Below, piece by piece: positions 1 to 8,031 of a DNA stretch of 64,000 nucleotides. The DNA comes from Galbitalea sp036271795 (GTDB lineage: Bacteria; Actinomycetota; Actinomycetes; Actinomycetales; Microbacteriaceae), in contig DATAZY010000047.1 in NCBI GenBank assembly GCA_036271795.1, positions 11,409 to 75,408 on the forward strand, written 5' to 3'. The first letter of the stretch is position 1, and every line of letters begins with the position of its first letter. Made by a program: the position numbers and the translations under genes. The notes below the pieces were generated by a model. It was given only the letters and a program-made list of their open reading frames with translations. It was not told the origin of the DNA and searched no databases.

Positions 1-2
1 GT

Positions 3-62
3 CAGAACGGCTGGATTGCCTGGCAGGTTCATGACTGGGGCGACTACAGCATGACGCACTAG
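3..62 (+). CDS. 3' end of an unidentified coding sequence (partial)
   Basis: The third forward frame reads through from the left edge to a TAG at 60-62 and ends in residues WIAWQVHDWGDYSMTH. The Trp-rich composition looks like a real protein end rather than chance. Only about 19 residues are visible, so no family can be assigned. The gene starts outside the window. About 145 bases of apparently non-coding DNA follow before the next start. Confidence 0.4.
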   Translation, partial: QNGWIAWQVHDWGDYSMTH

Positions 63-207
63 CCGCCGCAGTTACTCGGCCAGCCTTAAGACTCGTCGAG
101 TGACCCGGTAGTAACGTGATTGTAGGGAATTCCTAGAACCCTATCCACGTGGTTCTCGACTCTCGAGAGCTGAGCAGCGTCAAGAAATCCCGAAGGTGGT
201 TCCGCAC

Positions 208-1629
208 GTGTCACAAACTTCTGCGGCAGGCAGTGGCGGCTCAGCGGCTCCGGGCTGGTACACGGATCCGCACGATCCGAGCGGTCTTCGCTGGTGGAGT
301 GGTGAGGGCTGGACCGAGCACGTCTCTGCTGGTTCGAGTGCGGCTGGTTCGAGTGCGGCTGGTTCGAGTGCCGCTGGTTCGAGTGCCGCTGGTTCGAGTG
401 CGGACGCCGCGGGCGCGCAGACAGCAGCCAGCGTCGATTCCCAGACCCCACTGCCATCCAGGCGCGCACTGCGCGATCCGGCGACCGAAGCCAGCGAGGC
501 GGCGGAAGCCGCACTCCGCGCGCAGGCGGCACAGCAACAAGCAGCAGCCCAGGAGCAGGCGCAACTGCAGGCGCAAGCCGCTCAGGCGGCACAGCAGCAG
601 GCCGCCCAGGCTCAGGCTCAGGCTCAGGCAGCCCAACAGCAAGCAGCCCAACAGGCAGCGGTTGCCGCCCAGCAACAGGCCGCTGCAGCCGCGGCACTCC
701 CGCCGCTGCAGCCCGCCGTACCGCCTCCCGTGCAGCAGCAGTCGCCGCCGGTACCAACTCTGCCGGTCGCGCCAACGAGTTTTCTCGAGCAGCAGGGCTA
801 CGCGCCGGTGGGCAGCACACCGGCGGGCGCACCGGCAGATCCCAATGCCTGGAACCAGCCTGCGGACACCACACAGTCACAGGGCGCGCAACCTCAGGGC
901 GCGCAACCTCAGGGACAACAACCCCAGGGACAGCAATCTCAGGCCGCCGCCGCCCAGCCGGTCCAGCCGGTCCAGCCGGTCCAGCCGAACGCCTGGAACC
1001 AGCCGCTTCAGACCACGCAGCCTGCCGCTCCGGCCCAGGCCAACGCCTGGAACCAGCCGGAACAACCCACGCAACCCGGTTGGGGAGCTCCAACCGAGCC
1101 ATCAAACGATCTGGAATCCCTATTTGCGGGGCCCACGCCCGAGGCTGGAAATTCGGACAGTCAACCCGGCCAGTGGGGCCTCAGTCCAACCAGTTCGGAT
1201 GCGAGCGCGGGTCGCAATACGGACGCGGAAGTCAACGGATCGTCCACGTTCTGGGGCTGGCTCGTCGCCATCTCGCCGATCCTGGCTGCCGGCGCCGTGA
1301 TCTACGTGCTACTCAGTACGAGCTCCACACTCACGGACTGGCCGTTCCTGGCCGCGATCGCCGCCCCCTACCTGCTGGTTGTCCTGTTCGCCGTCGCGGA
1401 TCGCGCGGTGCTCATACAGCTCGGGCACTCGCAGCCCCGCAGCCCCGCCTGGGCCCTCCTCAGCGCGCCGATCTATCTGATTGTGCGCGCGGGAGAAACC
1501 AGGGCGGAAGACGGCTCGGGAACGGCCCTGACTCTGGTCTGGTTCGTGAGCGTGCTTGTCGCCATCGGCGGCATAGTCGGATACGGTTTCCTCACCGGGC
1601 ACGCGCTGATCGCCGGGCTGCCTACCTAG
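208..1629 (+). CDS. DUF2510 domain membrane protein with a long Gln/Ala-rich linker
   Basis: The N-terminus carries a DUF2510 domain (residues about 15-40; GWYTDP, then LRWW, then GWTEH), a short Trp-rich module common in actinobacterial membrane proteins. It is followed by five AAGSS pentapeptides encoded by 15-bp tandem repeats (about 329-402), a roughly 90-residue Gln/Ala stretch, and repeats of the type GAQPQ and PVQ. The C-terminal 130 residues contain about four hydrophobic segments (near 348-370, 378-402, 413-431, 443-466). I chose GTG at 208 because GAAGG lies 11 bases before it; the in-frame GTG at 196 would overlap that site. Function is unknown. The linker is low complexity and probably disordered and cytoplasmic. 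Confidence 0.85.
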   Translation: MSQTSAAGSGGSAAPGWYTDPHDPSGLRWWSGEGWTEHVSAGSSAAGSSAAGSSAAGSSAAGSSADAAGAQTAASVDSQTPLPSRRALRDPATEASEAAEAALRAQAAQQQAAAQEQAQLQAQAAQAAQQQAAQAQAQAQAAQQQAAQQAAVAAQQQAAAAAALPPLQPAVPPPVQQQSPPVPTLPVAPTSFLEQQGYAPVGSTPAGAPADPNAWNQPADTTQSQGAQPQGAQPQGQQPQGQQSQAAAAQPVQPVQPVQPNAWNQPLQTTQPAAPAQANAWNQPEQPTQPGWGAPTEPSNDLESLFAGPTPEAGNSDSQPGQWGLSPTSSDASAGRNTDAEVNGSSTFWGWLVAISPILAAGAVIYVLLSTSSTLTDWPFLAAIAAPYLLVVLFAVADRAVLIQLGHSQPRSPAWALLSAPIYLIVRAGETRAEDGSGTALTLVWFVSVLVAIGGIVGYGFLTGHALIAGLPT

Positions 1630-1643
1630 CAGCACCTCCCGGG

Positions 1644-2063
1644 CTATCCCCACTCATCATCGGCTATCCAGCGCACACCGGTGCGATGGGACAGGAGTTG
1701 GGCGCGAAGGGCGACGCCCTGTTCGTCGCACCCCGCGTGGAGGGCGCGAGCCCATGCGGCGTCCTGGGCCGTCAGAGTCGCTGCCCCGTACCGCTCGAGG
1801 ACCGTGACAACTGCGCTCGCCCCGATTTCGACCATCAGCTCGCGCATTCGATGGATGACCCGCTCGGCTTCGGTGGCAGTGGGCTCACTCGGCAGCGACT
1901 CGATCGGAATCAGCACTGGCAGTTGAACCGCGAACTCGTCGAGGAACAGCAGCCAGAGCTGTCTGGAGTTGGCTCGACCGATGAGATCGGCGACGCGTCG
2001 CTCGATCTCGACATCCGTCACCAACGGCATCAGCTCGGTTTCTTCGTACGTCGGAGGTTTCAT
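1644..2063 (-). CDS. Small hypothetical protein (139 aa)
   Basis: I do not recognise the family. The ATG at 2061-2063 gives a compact, mildly acidic, mostly helical protein beginning MKPPTYEETELMPLVTDVE and ending WIADDEWG; a longer frame upstream of this ATG looks like non-coding shadow of pabC. There is no signal peptide, membrane segment or cysteine cluster typical of metal binding. The gene is convergent with the DUF2510 gene (15 bases apart) and divergent from the PabC-like gene, with a shared intergenic region of about 115 bases. Composition matches its neighbours, so it is probably a real soluble protein of unknown role. Confidence 0.6.
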   Translation of the reverse strand: MKPPTYEETELMPLVTDVEIERRVADLIGRANSRQLWLLFLDEFAVQLPVLIPIESLPSEPTATEAERVIHRMRELMVEIGASAVVTVLERYGAATLTAQDAAWARALHAGCDEQGVALRAQLLSHRTGVRWIADDEWG

Positions 2064-2178
2064 TGGGACAGTTTTGTGCTGACGTCGCCATCCGGTACCG
2101 GGATGCCGACGGTCGTGGATCGACCGCAGAATTCCGCGCCGGTGCAGGAGAAGCCCGCTCGCGCGACAGAATGAGAGC

Positions 2179-3075
2179 ATGTCGCAAACCGTTCTCGCTC
2201 TTCTCAATCGGCCGTCCGCCGATGCTCCCCCGCATGTCCCCGGCGCACCGGCTTTCGAACTCGTCGACGCTGCGCTGCCACACGTTTCCGTGCTGGACCT
2301 CGCTGCGACTCGCGGCGACGGAATCTTCGAGGCGCTCGGGGTGACTGCGGGCAAACCGCACGCCATCGACGCGCACTTACGGCGCTTCGCAGCATCCGCA
2401 GCAAAACTCGACCTGCCGACGCCAGACGAGGGTGCGTGGCGATCGGCGATCGCGGCGGTCATCGCCGAATTGGATGAGATGCCGGAAGCGCTGGTGAAAA
2501 CGGTCATGTCCCGAGGACTCGAGGGTGATCCGGATGCGCGCCCGACCGGCTGGGTGTACGCGTGGCCCGCGGCCGACTTCAGCGTGCCCCGGTCTGCCGG
2601 GATCGCGGTGATTGTGCTGGATCGCGGCTACCGGCACGACGTTGAGCAGACTTCACCATGGCTGCTGGCCGGGGCGAAGACGCTCTCCTACGCCGTCAAT
2701 CGCGCGGTCCAGCGCGAAGCTGCTCGTCGCGGCGCCGACGACGTCATTTTTGTCAGCTCAGACGGGTTTGTCCTGGAGGGACCAAATTCGACGGTCCTCT
2801 TTCGTCGGGGTAACACGCTCCTGACCCCTGGCACCGGGCTGGGCATCCTCGAGGGCACGACACAGGGCGACCTGTTCGACTGGGCCGTCGGCCTCGGAAT
2901 GCAGACCGGTTTCGAGCTGCTTACGCCGACGCAGCTCGCGAATGCGGATGCCCTCTGGCTGGTCTCCAGCGGTCGTCAGGCCGCACCGATTCGAGCGATC
3001 GACGGAGTCCCCCGCAAGATCGATCGCGAGCTCACTCTGCAGATGAACGCCCATCTGCTGAGCCGGAAGCAGTGA
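2179..3075 (+). CDS. pabC: Class IV aminotransferase, probable aminodeoxychorismate lyase
   Basis: This is a PLP-dependent fold-type IV enzyme. The family includes aminodeoxychorismate lyase (removes pyruvate from 4-amino-4-deoxychorismate to give p-aminobenzoate for folate), branched-chain and D-amino-acid aminotransferases. The fold-type IV pattern is clear: LDLAATRGDGIFEAL near residue 40, the Schiff-base lysine in KTLSYAVNRAV near 174, and the cofactor-loop glutamate in VLEGPNSTVLF near 197. At 298 residues it has the usual length. No pabA or pabB is adjacent, so the PabC assignment rests on general similarity and typical actinobacterial annotation; a D-amino-acid or branched-chain aminotransferase cannot be excluded. 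Confidence 0.75.
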   Translation: MSQTVLALLNRPSADAPPHVPGAPAFELVDAALPHVSVLDLAATRGDGIFEALGVTAGKPHAIDAHLRRFAASAAKLDLPTPDEGAWRSAIAAVIAELDEMPEALVKTVMSRGLEGDPDARPTGWVYAWPAADFSVPRSAGIAVIVLDRGYRHDVEQTSPWLLAGAKTLSYAVNRAVQREAARRGADDVIFVSSDGFVLEGPNSTVLFRRGNTLLTPGTGLGILEGTTQGDLFDWAVGLGMQTGFELLTPTQLANADALWLVSSGRQAAPIRAIDGVPRKIDRELTLQMNAHLLSRKQ

Positions 3076-3397
3076 AGGCTGCTATAAGGTGCGTTAAAGA
3101 GGAAGAGCACGAACAGGTATCGGGGCGGCGGCCCAAGAATTGCGAACAGTTCAAACCCGGTTAGCTACCCCCGTATTTCACCAGGTGTCATTCGCCGAGC
3201 CGCCGCACCCGAGTGTCCCCTGCAGTGCTGAGTACACGCTATGGGCAGCGTAGAGTCGAGCGCTCCCCCCAGTGTGGGTAACCCTCGGTCGAGGGGCATA
3301 CGACCCGTTCTGTCGGCATCGGGAGCGCTCTCTCGGCAGCGTCGCCGAACGACATCCCGCAGCGTCTGAAGGCACCGTGTGCGGGTAGTGTCGGACT
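3076..3397. other. Intergenic region upstream of the maltokinase-like gene
   Basis: No supported ORF lies in these 322 bases. They contain a pair of GAGCGCTC palindromes in inverted flanks (separate entry). No tRNA or terminator was recognised. The rest shows no repeat or structure I can support. Confidence 0.6.
3258..3330. promoter_or_regulatory. Candidate paired operator with GAGCGCTC cores
   Basis: GAGCGCTCCC (3258-3267) and GGGAGCGCTC (3321-3330) form a perfect 10-bp inverted repeat, and each contains the palindrome GAGCGCTC. Centres are 65 bp apart, about six helical turns. LacI-family sugar regulators often bind GC-centred palindromes of this type, and the next gene is a maltokinase-like protein. 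No LacI gene lies nearby, so this is an inference. Confidence 0.35.
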
Positions 3398-4765
3398 ATG
3401 GCCGAGGAAGCGCTGCCTCCCGAGCTCGAGGCATGGATGACGCGCCAGCGCTGGTATGCGGGCAAGGGATCGACCGCCGGTCTCACCCGCATCAGCGGCT
3501 GGAGCCTTGCCGTGCCGGTTTCCGGCGGGGCCACTGCGCAACTGCTCGTTCACTTCGTTCTTTGCCGTCAACCGAGCGGCGCAACCCTGTACCAGGTGCC
3601 CATCATGAGGCGAGACGCGGCGCTGTCCGGTGCCGACGAGATCTGGCACGACGGCTCGGGGTATTTCTACGATGGTCCGCGTGATCCCGCCTACGCGCCA
3701 GCGATTCTCGGCCTGATCGCGAGCGAGTCTGAGGTTGGTGGCGCTCGAGGGCACCGTCAACCGGGAGCGCAAATATCCACCGTCACTTCGAGCACTGTAC
3801 TCACCGGTGAACAGTCGAACACGTCGATCATCTGCACGGTCGCCTCGGGTCCCCCGGTCATCCTCAAGGTGTTTCGCGCGCTGCACGCGGGCGACAATCC
3901 GGATGTCGTGCTGCAATCGGCAATCTCGGCGACCGGTTCCGCCCTCGTACCCGCCTCGATCGGATTCCTGTCCGGGCAGTGGGCCGATCGCTCGGAGCCC
4001 GAAGGCCTCGCCCGCGGGCATCTCGCCTTCGCCCAGGAGTTTCTGGAGGGCGCCGAGGATGGCTGGCGCCGGGCACTCAAGGCGGCAACGGCCGGCGAAG
4101 ACTTCTCGCTCTCCGCGCGTCGCCTCGGCACGGCGACGGCAGAGCTGCACGCCACGCTTGCGACCGCACTGCCGACGCGGGCGGTCGAAACCTCCGATGT
4201 CGACCGGTTTCTGGACGGGATGCGATTCAGGGCCGCATCCGCGTTTCGCGAGATCCCCGAGCTCGCCCGTCACCGCGAGGAGATCGAATTGGTCATCGGC
4301 GCCGCGCGCACGGCGACGTGGCCGGACCTCCAGCGCATCCACGGCGACTTTCACCTCGGACAGGTACTCGGGTTCGGCGACAAATGGGTCATGGTCGACT
4401 TCGAGGGCGAGCCTCTGCGGCCAATGCCGGAGCGCTCAGCGCCAGACCTGCCGTTGCGTGACGTCGCCGGGATGCTTCGGTCATTCGACTACGTGGCCGG
4501 GGCCGTTCTTCTCTACGCGACCGGTGGCGGACCTGGCGGAGTCACCGAGCCGGCACTTTCGCCGCTCGAATGGGCCCGCACGGCGCGGATTGCGTTCCTC
4601 GCCGGGTATTCTGAGGCCGGAACCGCGGATTTGACGGAGAATCGCGGTCTCCTCGATGCGCTCGAGCTCGACAAGGCGCTCTACGAGGCCGTCTACGAGG
4701 CCCGGAATCGCCCGGACTGGCTGGGCATCCCCGTCGAGGCGGTACTGCGGCTGGCGGCAGCCTGA
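3398..4765 (+). CDS. Maltokinase-like aminoglycoside phosphotransferase-fold kinase
   Basis: Maltokinases (Mak/Pep2) phosphorylate maltose to maltose 1-phosphate, the donor for GlgE-dependent alpha-glucan synthesis in actinobacteria. The N-terminal cap shows the family signature (LEAWMTRQRWYAGKG, residues about 9-23). The kinase lobe carries IHGDFHLGQVL (near 315; catalytic Asp in HGDFH) and VDFEGEP (near 335; metal-binding Asp), spaced as in Mak. At 455 residues the length fits. ATG at 3398 starts just before the cap domain. No treS or glgE is in the window, so this may be a stand-alone kinase; another sugar or small-molecule substrate is possible. Confidence 0.75.
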   Translation: MAEEALPPELEAWMTRQRWYAGKGSTAGLTRISGWSLAVPVSGGATAQLLVHFVLCRQPSGATLYQVPIMRRDAALSGADEIWHDGSGYFYDGPRDPAYAPAILGLIASESEVGGARGHRQPGAQISTVTSSTVLTGEQSNTSIICTVASGPPVILKVFRALHAGDNPDVVLQSAISATGSALVPASIGFLSGQWADRSEPEGLARGHLAFAQEFLEGAEDGWRRALKAATAGEDFSLSARRLGTATAELHATLATALPTRAVETSDVDRFLDGMRFRAASAFREIPELARHREEIELVIGAARTATWPDLQRIHGDFHLGQVLGFGDKWVMVDFEGEPLRPMPERSAPDLPLRDVAGMLRSFDYVAGAVLLYATGGGPGGVTEPALSPLEWARTARIAFLAGYSEAGTADLTENRGLLDALELDKALYEAVYEARNRPDWLGIPVEAVLRLAAA

Positions 4766-4872
4766 GAGCGGTCCCAGCGGCGTTCCCTTCTGGGTTTGAC
4801 AAGGGTTCTAGCGCATGGACTGGGTCTCTGCAAGGGCTGGTACGCCAGTAGATCGAGGGCTGTACTTGACGC

Positions 4873-5274
4873 ATGACTGACCTCGCCGAACGACCGACAC
4901 GAATCAGCCCGCTAACAACACGCCAGCGCTCCAGCCTGAAATCGCATCTCGAAAGCGACCGGGAACGCACGCGCATCCTGATCGAAACCCTCTCGGGCGA
5001 TCTGGACGCATTCGTTTCCGCTCGTCGGGATACCGCGACCGACGACGAGCACGACCCGGAGGGCCCGACGCTCGCCTTCGAGCGGTCGCAGTCGTCGGCG
5101 ATCCTCGGCCAGTCCGTGCAACACATCGCCGAGATCGATGCGGCGCTCAGCCGCATGGATGAGGGCACGTATGGCCTCTGCACCAACTGCGGTCGTAGCA
5201 TCGCGCTCGGTCGACTTCAGGTTCGGCCACAGGCTGCGCTCTGCATCGGGTGCGCCGAGCGGGTTCGCCCGTGA
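4873..5274 (+). CDS. DksA/TraR-type C4 zinc-finger protein
   Basis: The C-terminal third contains a four-cysteine finger: CTNC, 17 residues, then CIGC (residues about 107-131), preceded by the helical region MDEGTYGLCTNC typical of TraR/DksA proteins. The N-terminal 90 residues are predicted helical and acidic, as in the coiled-coil arm that enters the RNA polymerase secondary channel in DksA. Actinobacterial members of this family are little characterised, and a role in transcription control is inferred. TTGACA at 4796-4801 could be part of a promoter. The gene ends five bases before the 20-bp tandem repeats. Confidence 0.85.
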   Translation: MTDLAERPTRISPLTTRQRSSLKSHLESDRERTRILIETLSGDLDAFVSARRDTATDDEHDPEGPTLAFERSQSSAILGQSVQHIAEIDAALSRMDEGTYGLCTNCGRSIALGRLQVRPQAALCIGCAERVRP

Positions 5275-5278
5275 TATC

Positions 5279-5358
5279 GCGACGCCACTGTGTCCATGGC
5301 GACGCCACCGTGTCCATAGCGACGCCACTGTGTCCATAGCGGCGCCACTGTGTCGCAC
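5279..5358 (+). repeat. Four tandem 20-bp repeats
   Basis: Four head-to-tail copies of a 20-bp unit, consensus GCGACGCCACTGTGTCCATA, begin at 5279, 5299, 5319 and 5339. Copies differ by one base for the first three; the last is degenerate at its 3' end. They start five bases after the zinc-finger gene stop and lie upstream of the phosphodiesterase gene, so they could be transcription factor sites. They are not in a supported reading frame. Confidence 0.9.
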
Positions 5359-5378
5359 CTTTCTGTAATGCAAAGGCA

Positions 5379-5412
5379 CTTCTTGGCTTAATACCCTTCT
5401 TGGCTTAATATC
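5379..5412 (+). repeat. Tandem 17-bp duplication, promoter-like
   Basis: CTTCTTGGCTTAATACC (5379-5395) is followed directly by CTTCTTGGCTTAATATC (5396-5412). The AT-rich TTAATA cores stand out in this GC-rich window. They sit about 90 bases before the ATG of the phosphodiesterase, where a promoter or operator is expected. Confidence 0.7.
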
Positions 5413-5501
5413 CGTGCGCGTTTGTCCGCGTGGCGGTCGTCAGAGGTTCATCAAATAGTGATCGACTTTGCATTGTGCCCTTACGAGCAGCGCCTTTGCG
5501 A

Positions 5502-6428
5502 ATGGCCGAGTATCCGAGGCCGGACCACTTTCTACTACACCTAAGCGACACGCATCTTCTCGCGGGCGACGCACGGCTGTACGACCGCGTCGACAGCGAA
5601 GCGCACCTGCGTGAACTGTTCGAACAAGTAGAGGCATCCGAGGGTCGTCCGGAGGCAATCATCTTCACCGGGGATCTCGCGGACCGCGGAGAGGCGGACG
5701 CATACGACCGACTTCGGGCGATCGTCGAGCCGGCCGCGGCCCGGCTCGGGGCCGAAGTCATCTGGGTCATGGGCAACCACGACGAGCGCGCCGCATTCCG
5801 CTCCCACCTGCTCGGCGAGGTTGCGACCACCCGCCCCGTCGATCGCGTCTACGACGTGAACGGGCTCCGGGTCATCACTCTCGACTCAAGCGTCCCAGGG
5901 CACCACTTCGGTGAGATCACTCCCCCGCAACTCGACTGGCTGGCTGAAGAACTGTCCGTTTCCGGGCCGCACGGAACCGTGCTGGCGATGCATCATCCAC
6001 CGCTGCCAAGCGTGCTCGATCTCGCGGTGCTGGTCGAGCTGCGCGACCAGGCATCGCTCGCGGAGGTCCTATGCGGGAGCGACGTGCGTACCATCCTCGC
6101 GGGGCACCTGCACTATTCGTCCGCGGGTACATTCGCGGGCATCCCGGTGTCTGTCGCGTCTGCCACCTGCTACACACAGGATCTGAACGTGCCGGCGGGT
6201 GGGACTCGGGGGAGAGACGCGGCGAGGGCGTTCAACCTGGTGCACGTCTATGGCACGACCGTAATTCACTCGGTCGTGCCGGTCGGCGAGAGCACGACAC
6301 TCGACTACGTAGATGCGGCCGAAACCGGCAGGCGGCTCGCGGAAGCGGGCGTCTCGATCGCGGATGCCGTGAACGGCCCCGTCGTCGCCGAGCCAGCTAT
6401 GACGATGCCGGCTCCTGCCCGGGTCTGA
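5502..6428 (+). CDS. CpdA-like calcineurin-fold phosphodiesterase
   Basis: This metallophosphoesterase has all five metal-binding blocks in order: SDTHL (residues about 14-18), GDLADRG (near 52), GNHDER (near 86), HHPP (near 162) and GHLH (near 202). The arrangement matches class III cyclic-nucleotide phosphodiesterases (CpdA, Rv0805), which hydrolyse 3',5'-cAMP and related phosphodiesters. I chose ATG at 5502 because it starts just before the first block; an in-frame GTG at 5430 would add 24 residues that overlap nothing conserved. The 3' end overlaps the convergent Stealth gene by 32 bases. Substrate is inferred from family only. Confidence 0.85.
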   Translation: MAEYPRPDHFLLHLSDTHLLAGDARLYDRVDSEAHLRELFEQVEASEGRPEAIIFTGDLADRGEADAYDRLRAIVEPAAARLGAEVIWVMGNHDERAAFRSHLLGEVATTRPVDRVYDVNGLRVITLDSSVPGHHFGEITPPQLDWLAEELSVSGPHGTVLAMHHPPLPSVLDLAVLVELRDQASLAEVLCGSDVRTILAGHLHYSSAGTFAGIPVSVASATCYTQDLNVPAGGTRGRDAARAFNLVHVYGTTVIHSVVPVGESTTLDYVDAAETGRRLAEAGVSIADAVNGPVVAEPAMTMPAPARV

Positions 6429-7995
6429 GCGCACTGGCTTCATCCGACTCCGGTTTCTCCCACGGCGCCCGGATCGGGAAGTAACTATTCAGAAAGTCGA
6501 GCACGGCGCTCGTCCTGGTCTCGATCGAAATCTCCGGTGTACTGCCGTCGTTAAGGCAGAAGAAGTCCTCACGACGTGTGCGGAGCAGCGCCGTCATCTG
6601 CTTGAGCGACGACTTCAGCGTCGTCTCGACGTACTTGACCCTGGCGTTCGACTGCACCACCGCGCGACCTGTCAGCAAGGCGTAGTAGTGGTACAGCGAG
6701 TTGGTCACCGAAATGTCGGTGGCAGACCGGAACGGGCTCGCGGCGGTGCGAGCGAAGTCGGTGGAGAACTCCCGTTCCATCTCCCCCAGCACGCTGCGAC
6801 GCAGCGGAGTGGGCGCGTGTTCCAGGTGGCGCGTCGTGACGCGACCGAATCGTTCCCGCAGCAGGCGACGGTTGACCCGGGCGGCATTCTCGAAGCCGCT
6901 GCGTTCCGGTGAATTGTCCCCGAGACCGATCCGCGTCGTCGCCTCGATGAATTTGCTGACGCCTCCTGGCGAGAAGAACATGTCCTGGCTAACCGGTCGC
7001 GCGAAAAACATGTCGTCGTTCGAGTACAGGAAGTGTTCGCTCAGCCCATCGATGTGGTGCAGCTGGCTCTCGATGGCGTGCGAATTGTGGGTGGGAAGGT
7101 TTGCCTGGTCCAGGAAGAACGCGGTACTTGGGACGATTGTGACGGCGGGATGCTCGTCCAGCCACCGCGGCGTTGGTGAGTCGGTCACGATGAAGATGCG
7201 ACGTACCCATGGCGCGAACAGGTAGACGCTTCTCAGCGCGTACTTGAGCTCGTCGAGCTGGCGATACCGGGCGGCGGAATCGTCACCGACCCCCACGACG
7301 TAGCTCTTCATCCGGAGGGCGCGGACCCGCTGGAACTCGGCCGACGAGCCATCCACCCAGGAGAACACGATGTCGATGTCGAACGGGATGTCGCTTGTCA
7401 GAGGGTCGAACATGCCGGCGAGCGTCGTCCACTCACGGCCGTAGAGCTCAATGGTCGACTCGACCGCCTCAGATCTCGGCAACTTCGAGCGCATGATCGC
7501 GTTGGGCGCCGGCGCGACGATCTCATCGAGACCAAAGTCCCAGAATTCGAGCCGGACCGCGGATGCGGCGCCGTAGCGCAGACGTCCGGCCAGATCGACC
7601 CGAGGACGATACAGCCGTACAACCCGCGACTTGCCGTTGGCCGAGAGCTTGCCGTCGGCAACGAAGAGCGCCGCATCTGACCCGGACTTCGAGTAGAAGG
7701 GTTCGTTCTCGAACGCGGCGGCCAGCACACGCGCGACCTCTCGACGGCGCGCACGATCGACGGCGAGGATCGAGGTCGATCCGTCGCCCCGGACCAAGAG
7801 GACATCGATGTTCGCAGTCGTCAGCGCATCCGCGACCGCGAGCAGGTCCTCGATGCTGGCCTGAGTCGGCGTCAATGTCTCGTTAAGCAGCGTCAGCTGC
7901 CCCTTGCGGACGACGATATCGGACCGGGTGAAATTGCGCAGACCCGTTGCGGGGTCAACGATGCGAAGGCTGCTTTCGTTCTTCTCGTTATTCAC
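6397..7995 (-). CDS. Stealth family sugar-1-phosphate transferase
   Basis: Stealth proteins transfer hexose-1-phosphates to make phosphodiester-linked surface polysaccharides, and include animal GlcNAc-1-phosphotransferase. The conserved regions are visible: CR1 IDIVFSWVDG (near residue 190); CR2 from QLDELKYALRSVYLFAPWV to YSNDDMFFARPV (about 225-325), including the LPTHNSHAIE stretch; CR3 around RHLEHAPTPL (near 390); and a CR4-like end. Start is uncertain: GTG at 7995 or TTG at 8013, neither with a good Shine-Dalgarno sequence. It lies 18-36 bases after the SNF2 gene on the same strand and may be co-transcribed. No other polysaccharide gene is adjacent. The 3' end overlaps the CpdA-like gene. 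Confidence 0.9.
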   Translation of the reverse strand: MNNEKNESSLRIVDPATGLRNFTRSDIVVRKGQLTLLNETLTPTQASIEDLLAVADALTTANIDVLLVRGDGSTSILAVDRARRREVARVLAAAFENEPFYSKSGSDAALFVADGKLSANGKSRVVRLYRPRVDLAGRLRYGAASAVRLEFWDFGLDEIVAPAPNAIMRSKLPRSEAVESTIELYGREWTTLAGMFDPLTSDIPFDIDIVFSWVDGSSAEFQRVRALRMKSYVVGVGDDSAARYRQLDELKYALRSVYLFAPWVRRIFIVTDSPTPRWLDEHPAVTIVPSTAFFLDQANLPTHNSHAIESQLHHIDGLSEHFLYSNDDMFFARPVSQDMFFSPGGVSKFIEATTRIGLGDNSPERSGFENAARVNRRLLRERFGRVTTRHLEHAPTPLRRSVLGEMEREFSTDFARTAASPFRSATDISVTNSLYHYYALLTGRAVVQSNARVKYVETTLKSSLKQMTALLRTRREDFFCLNDGSTPEISIETRTSAVLDFLNSYFPIRAPWEKPESDEASALRPGQEPASS

Positions 7996-8031
7996 TTCTC
8001 GGCGTCCACGCAAGTGCGCCGACGCGAATGC

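Noticed and set aside
1080..2174. 364-residue plus-strand frame crossing two gene ends
   Set aside because: Overlaps the DUF2510 gene in another frame, with typical shadow composition.
3239..4354. 371-residue minus-strand frame opposite the maltokinase-like gene
   Set aside because: Shadow composition and no motif; the plus strand has clear kinase motifs.
5279..5358. Short CRISPR-like array
   Set aside because: The 20-bp units are directly adjacent with no spacers and no cas genes are near.
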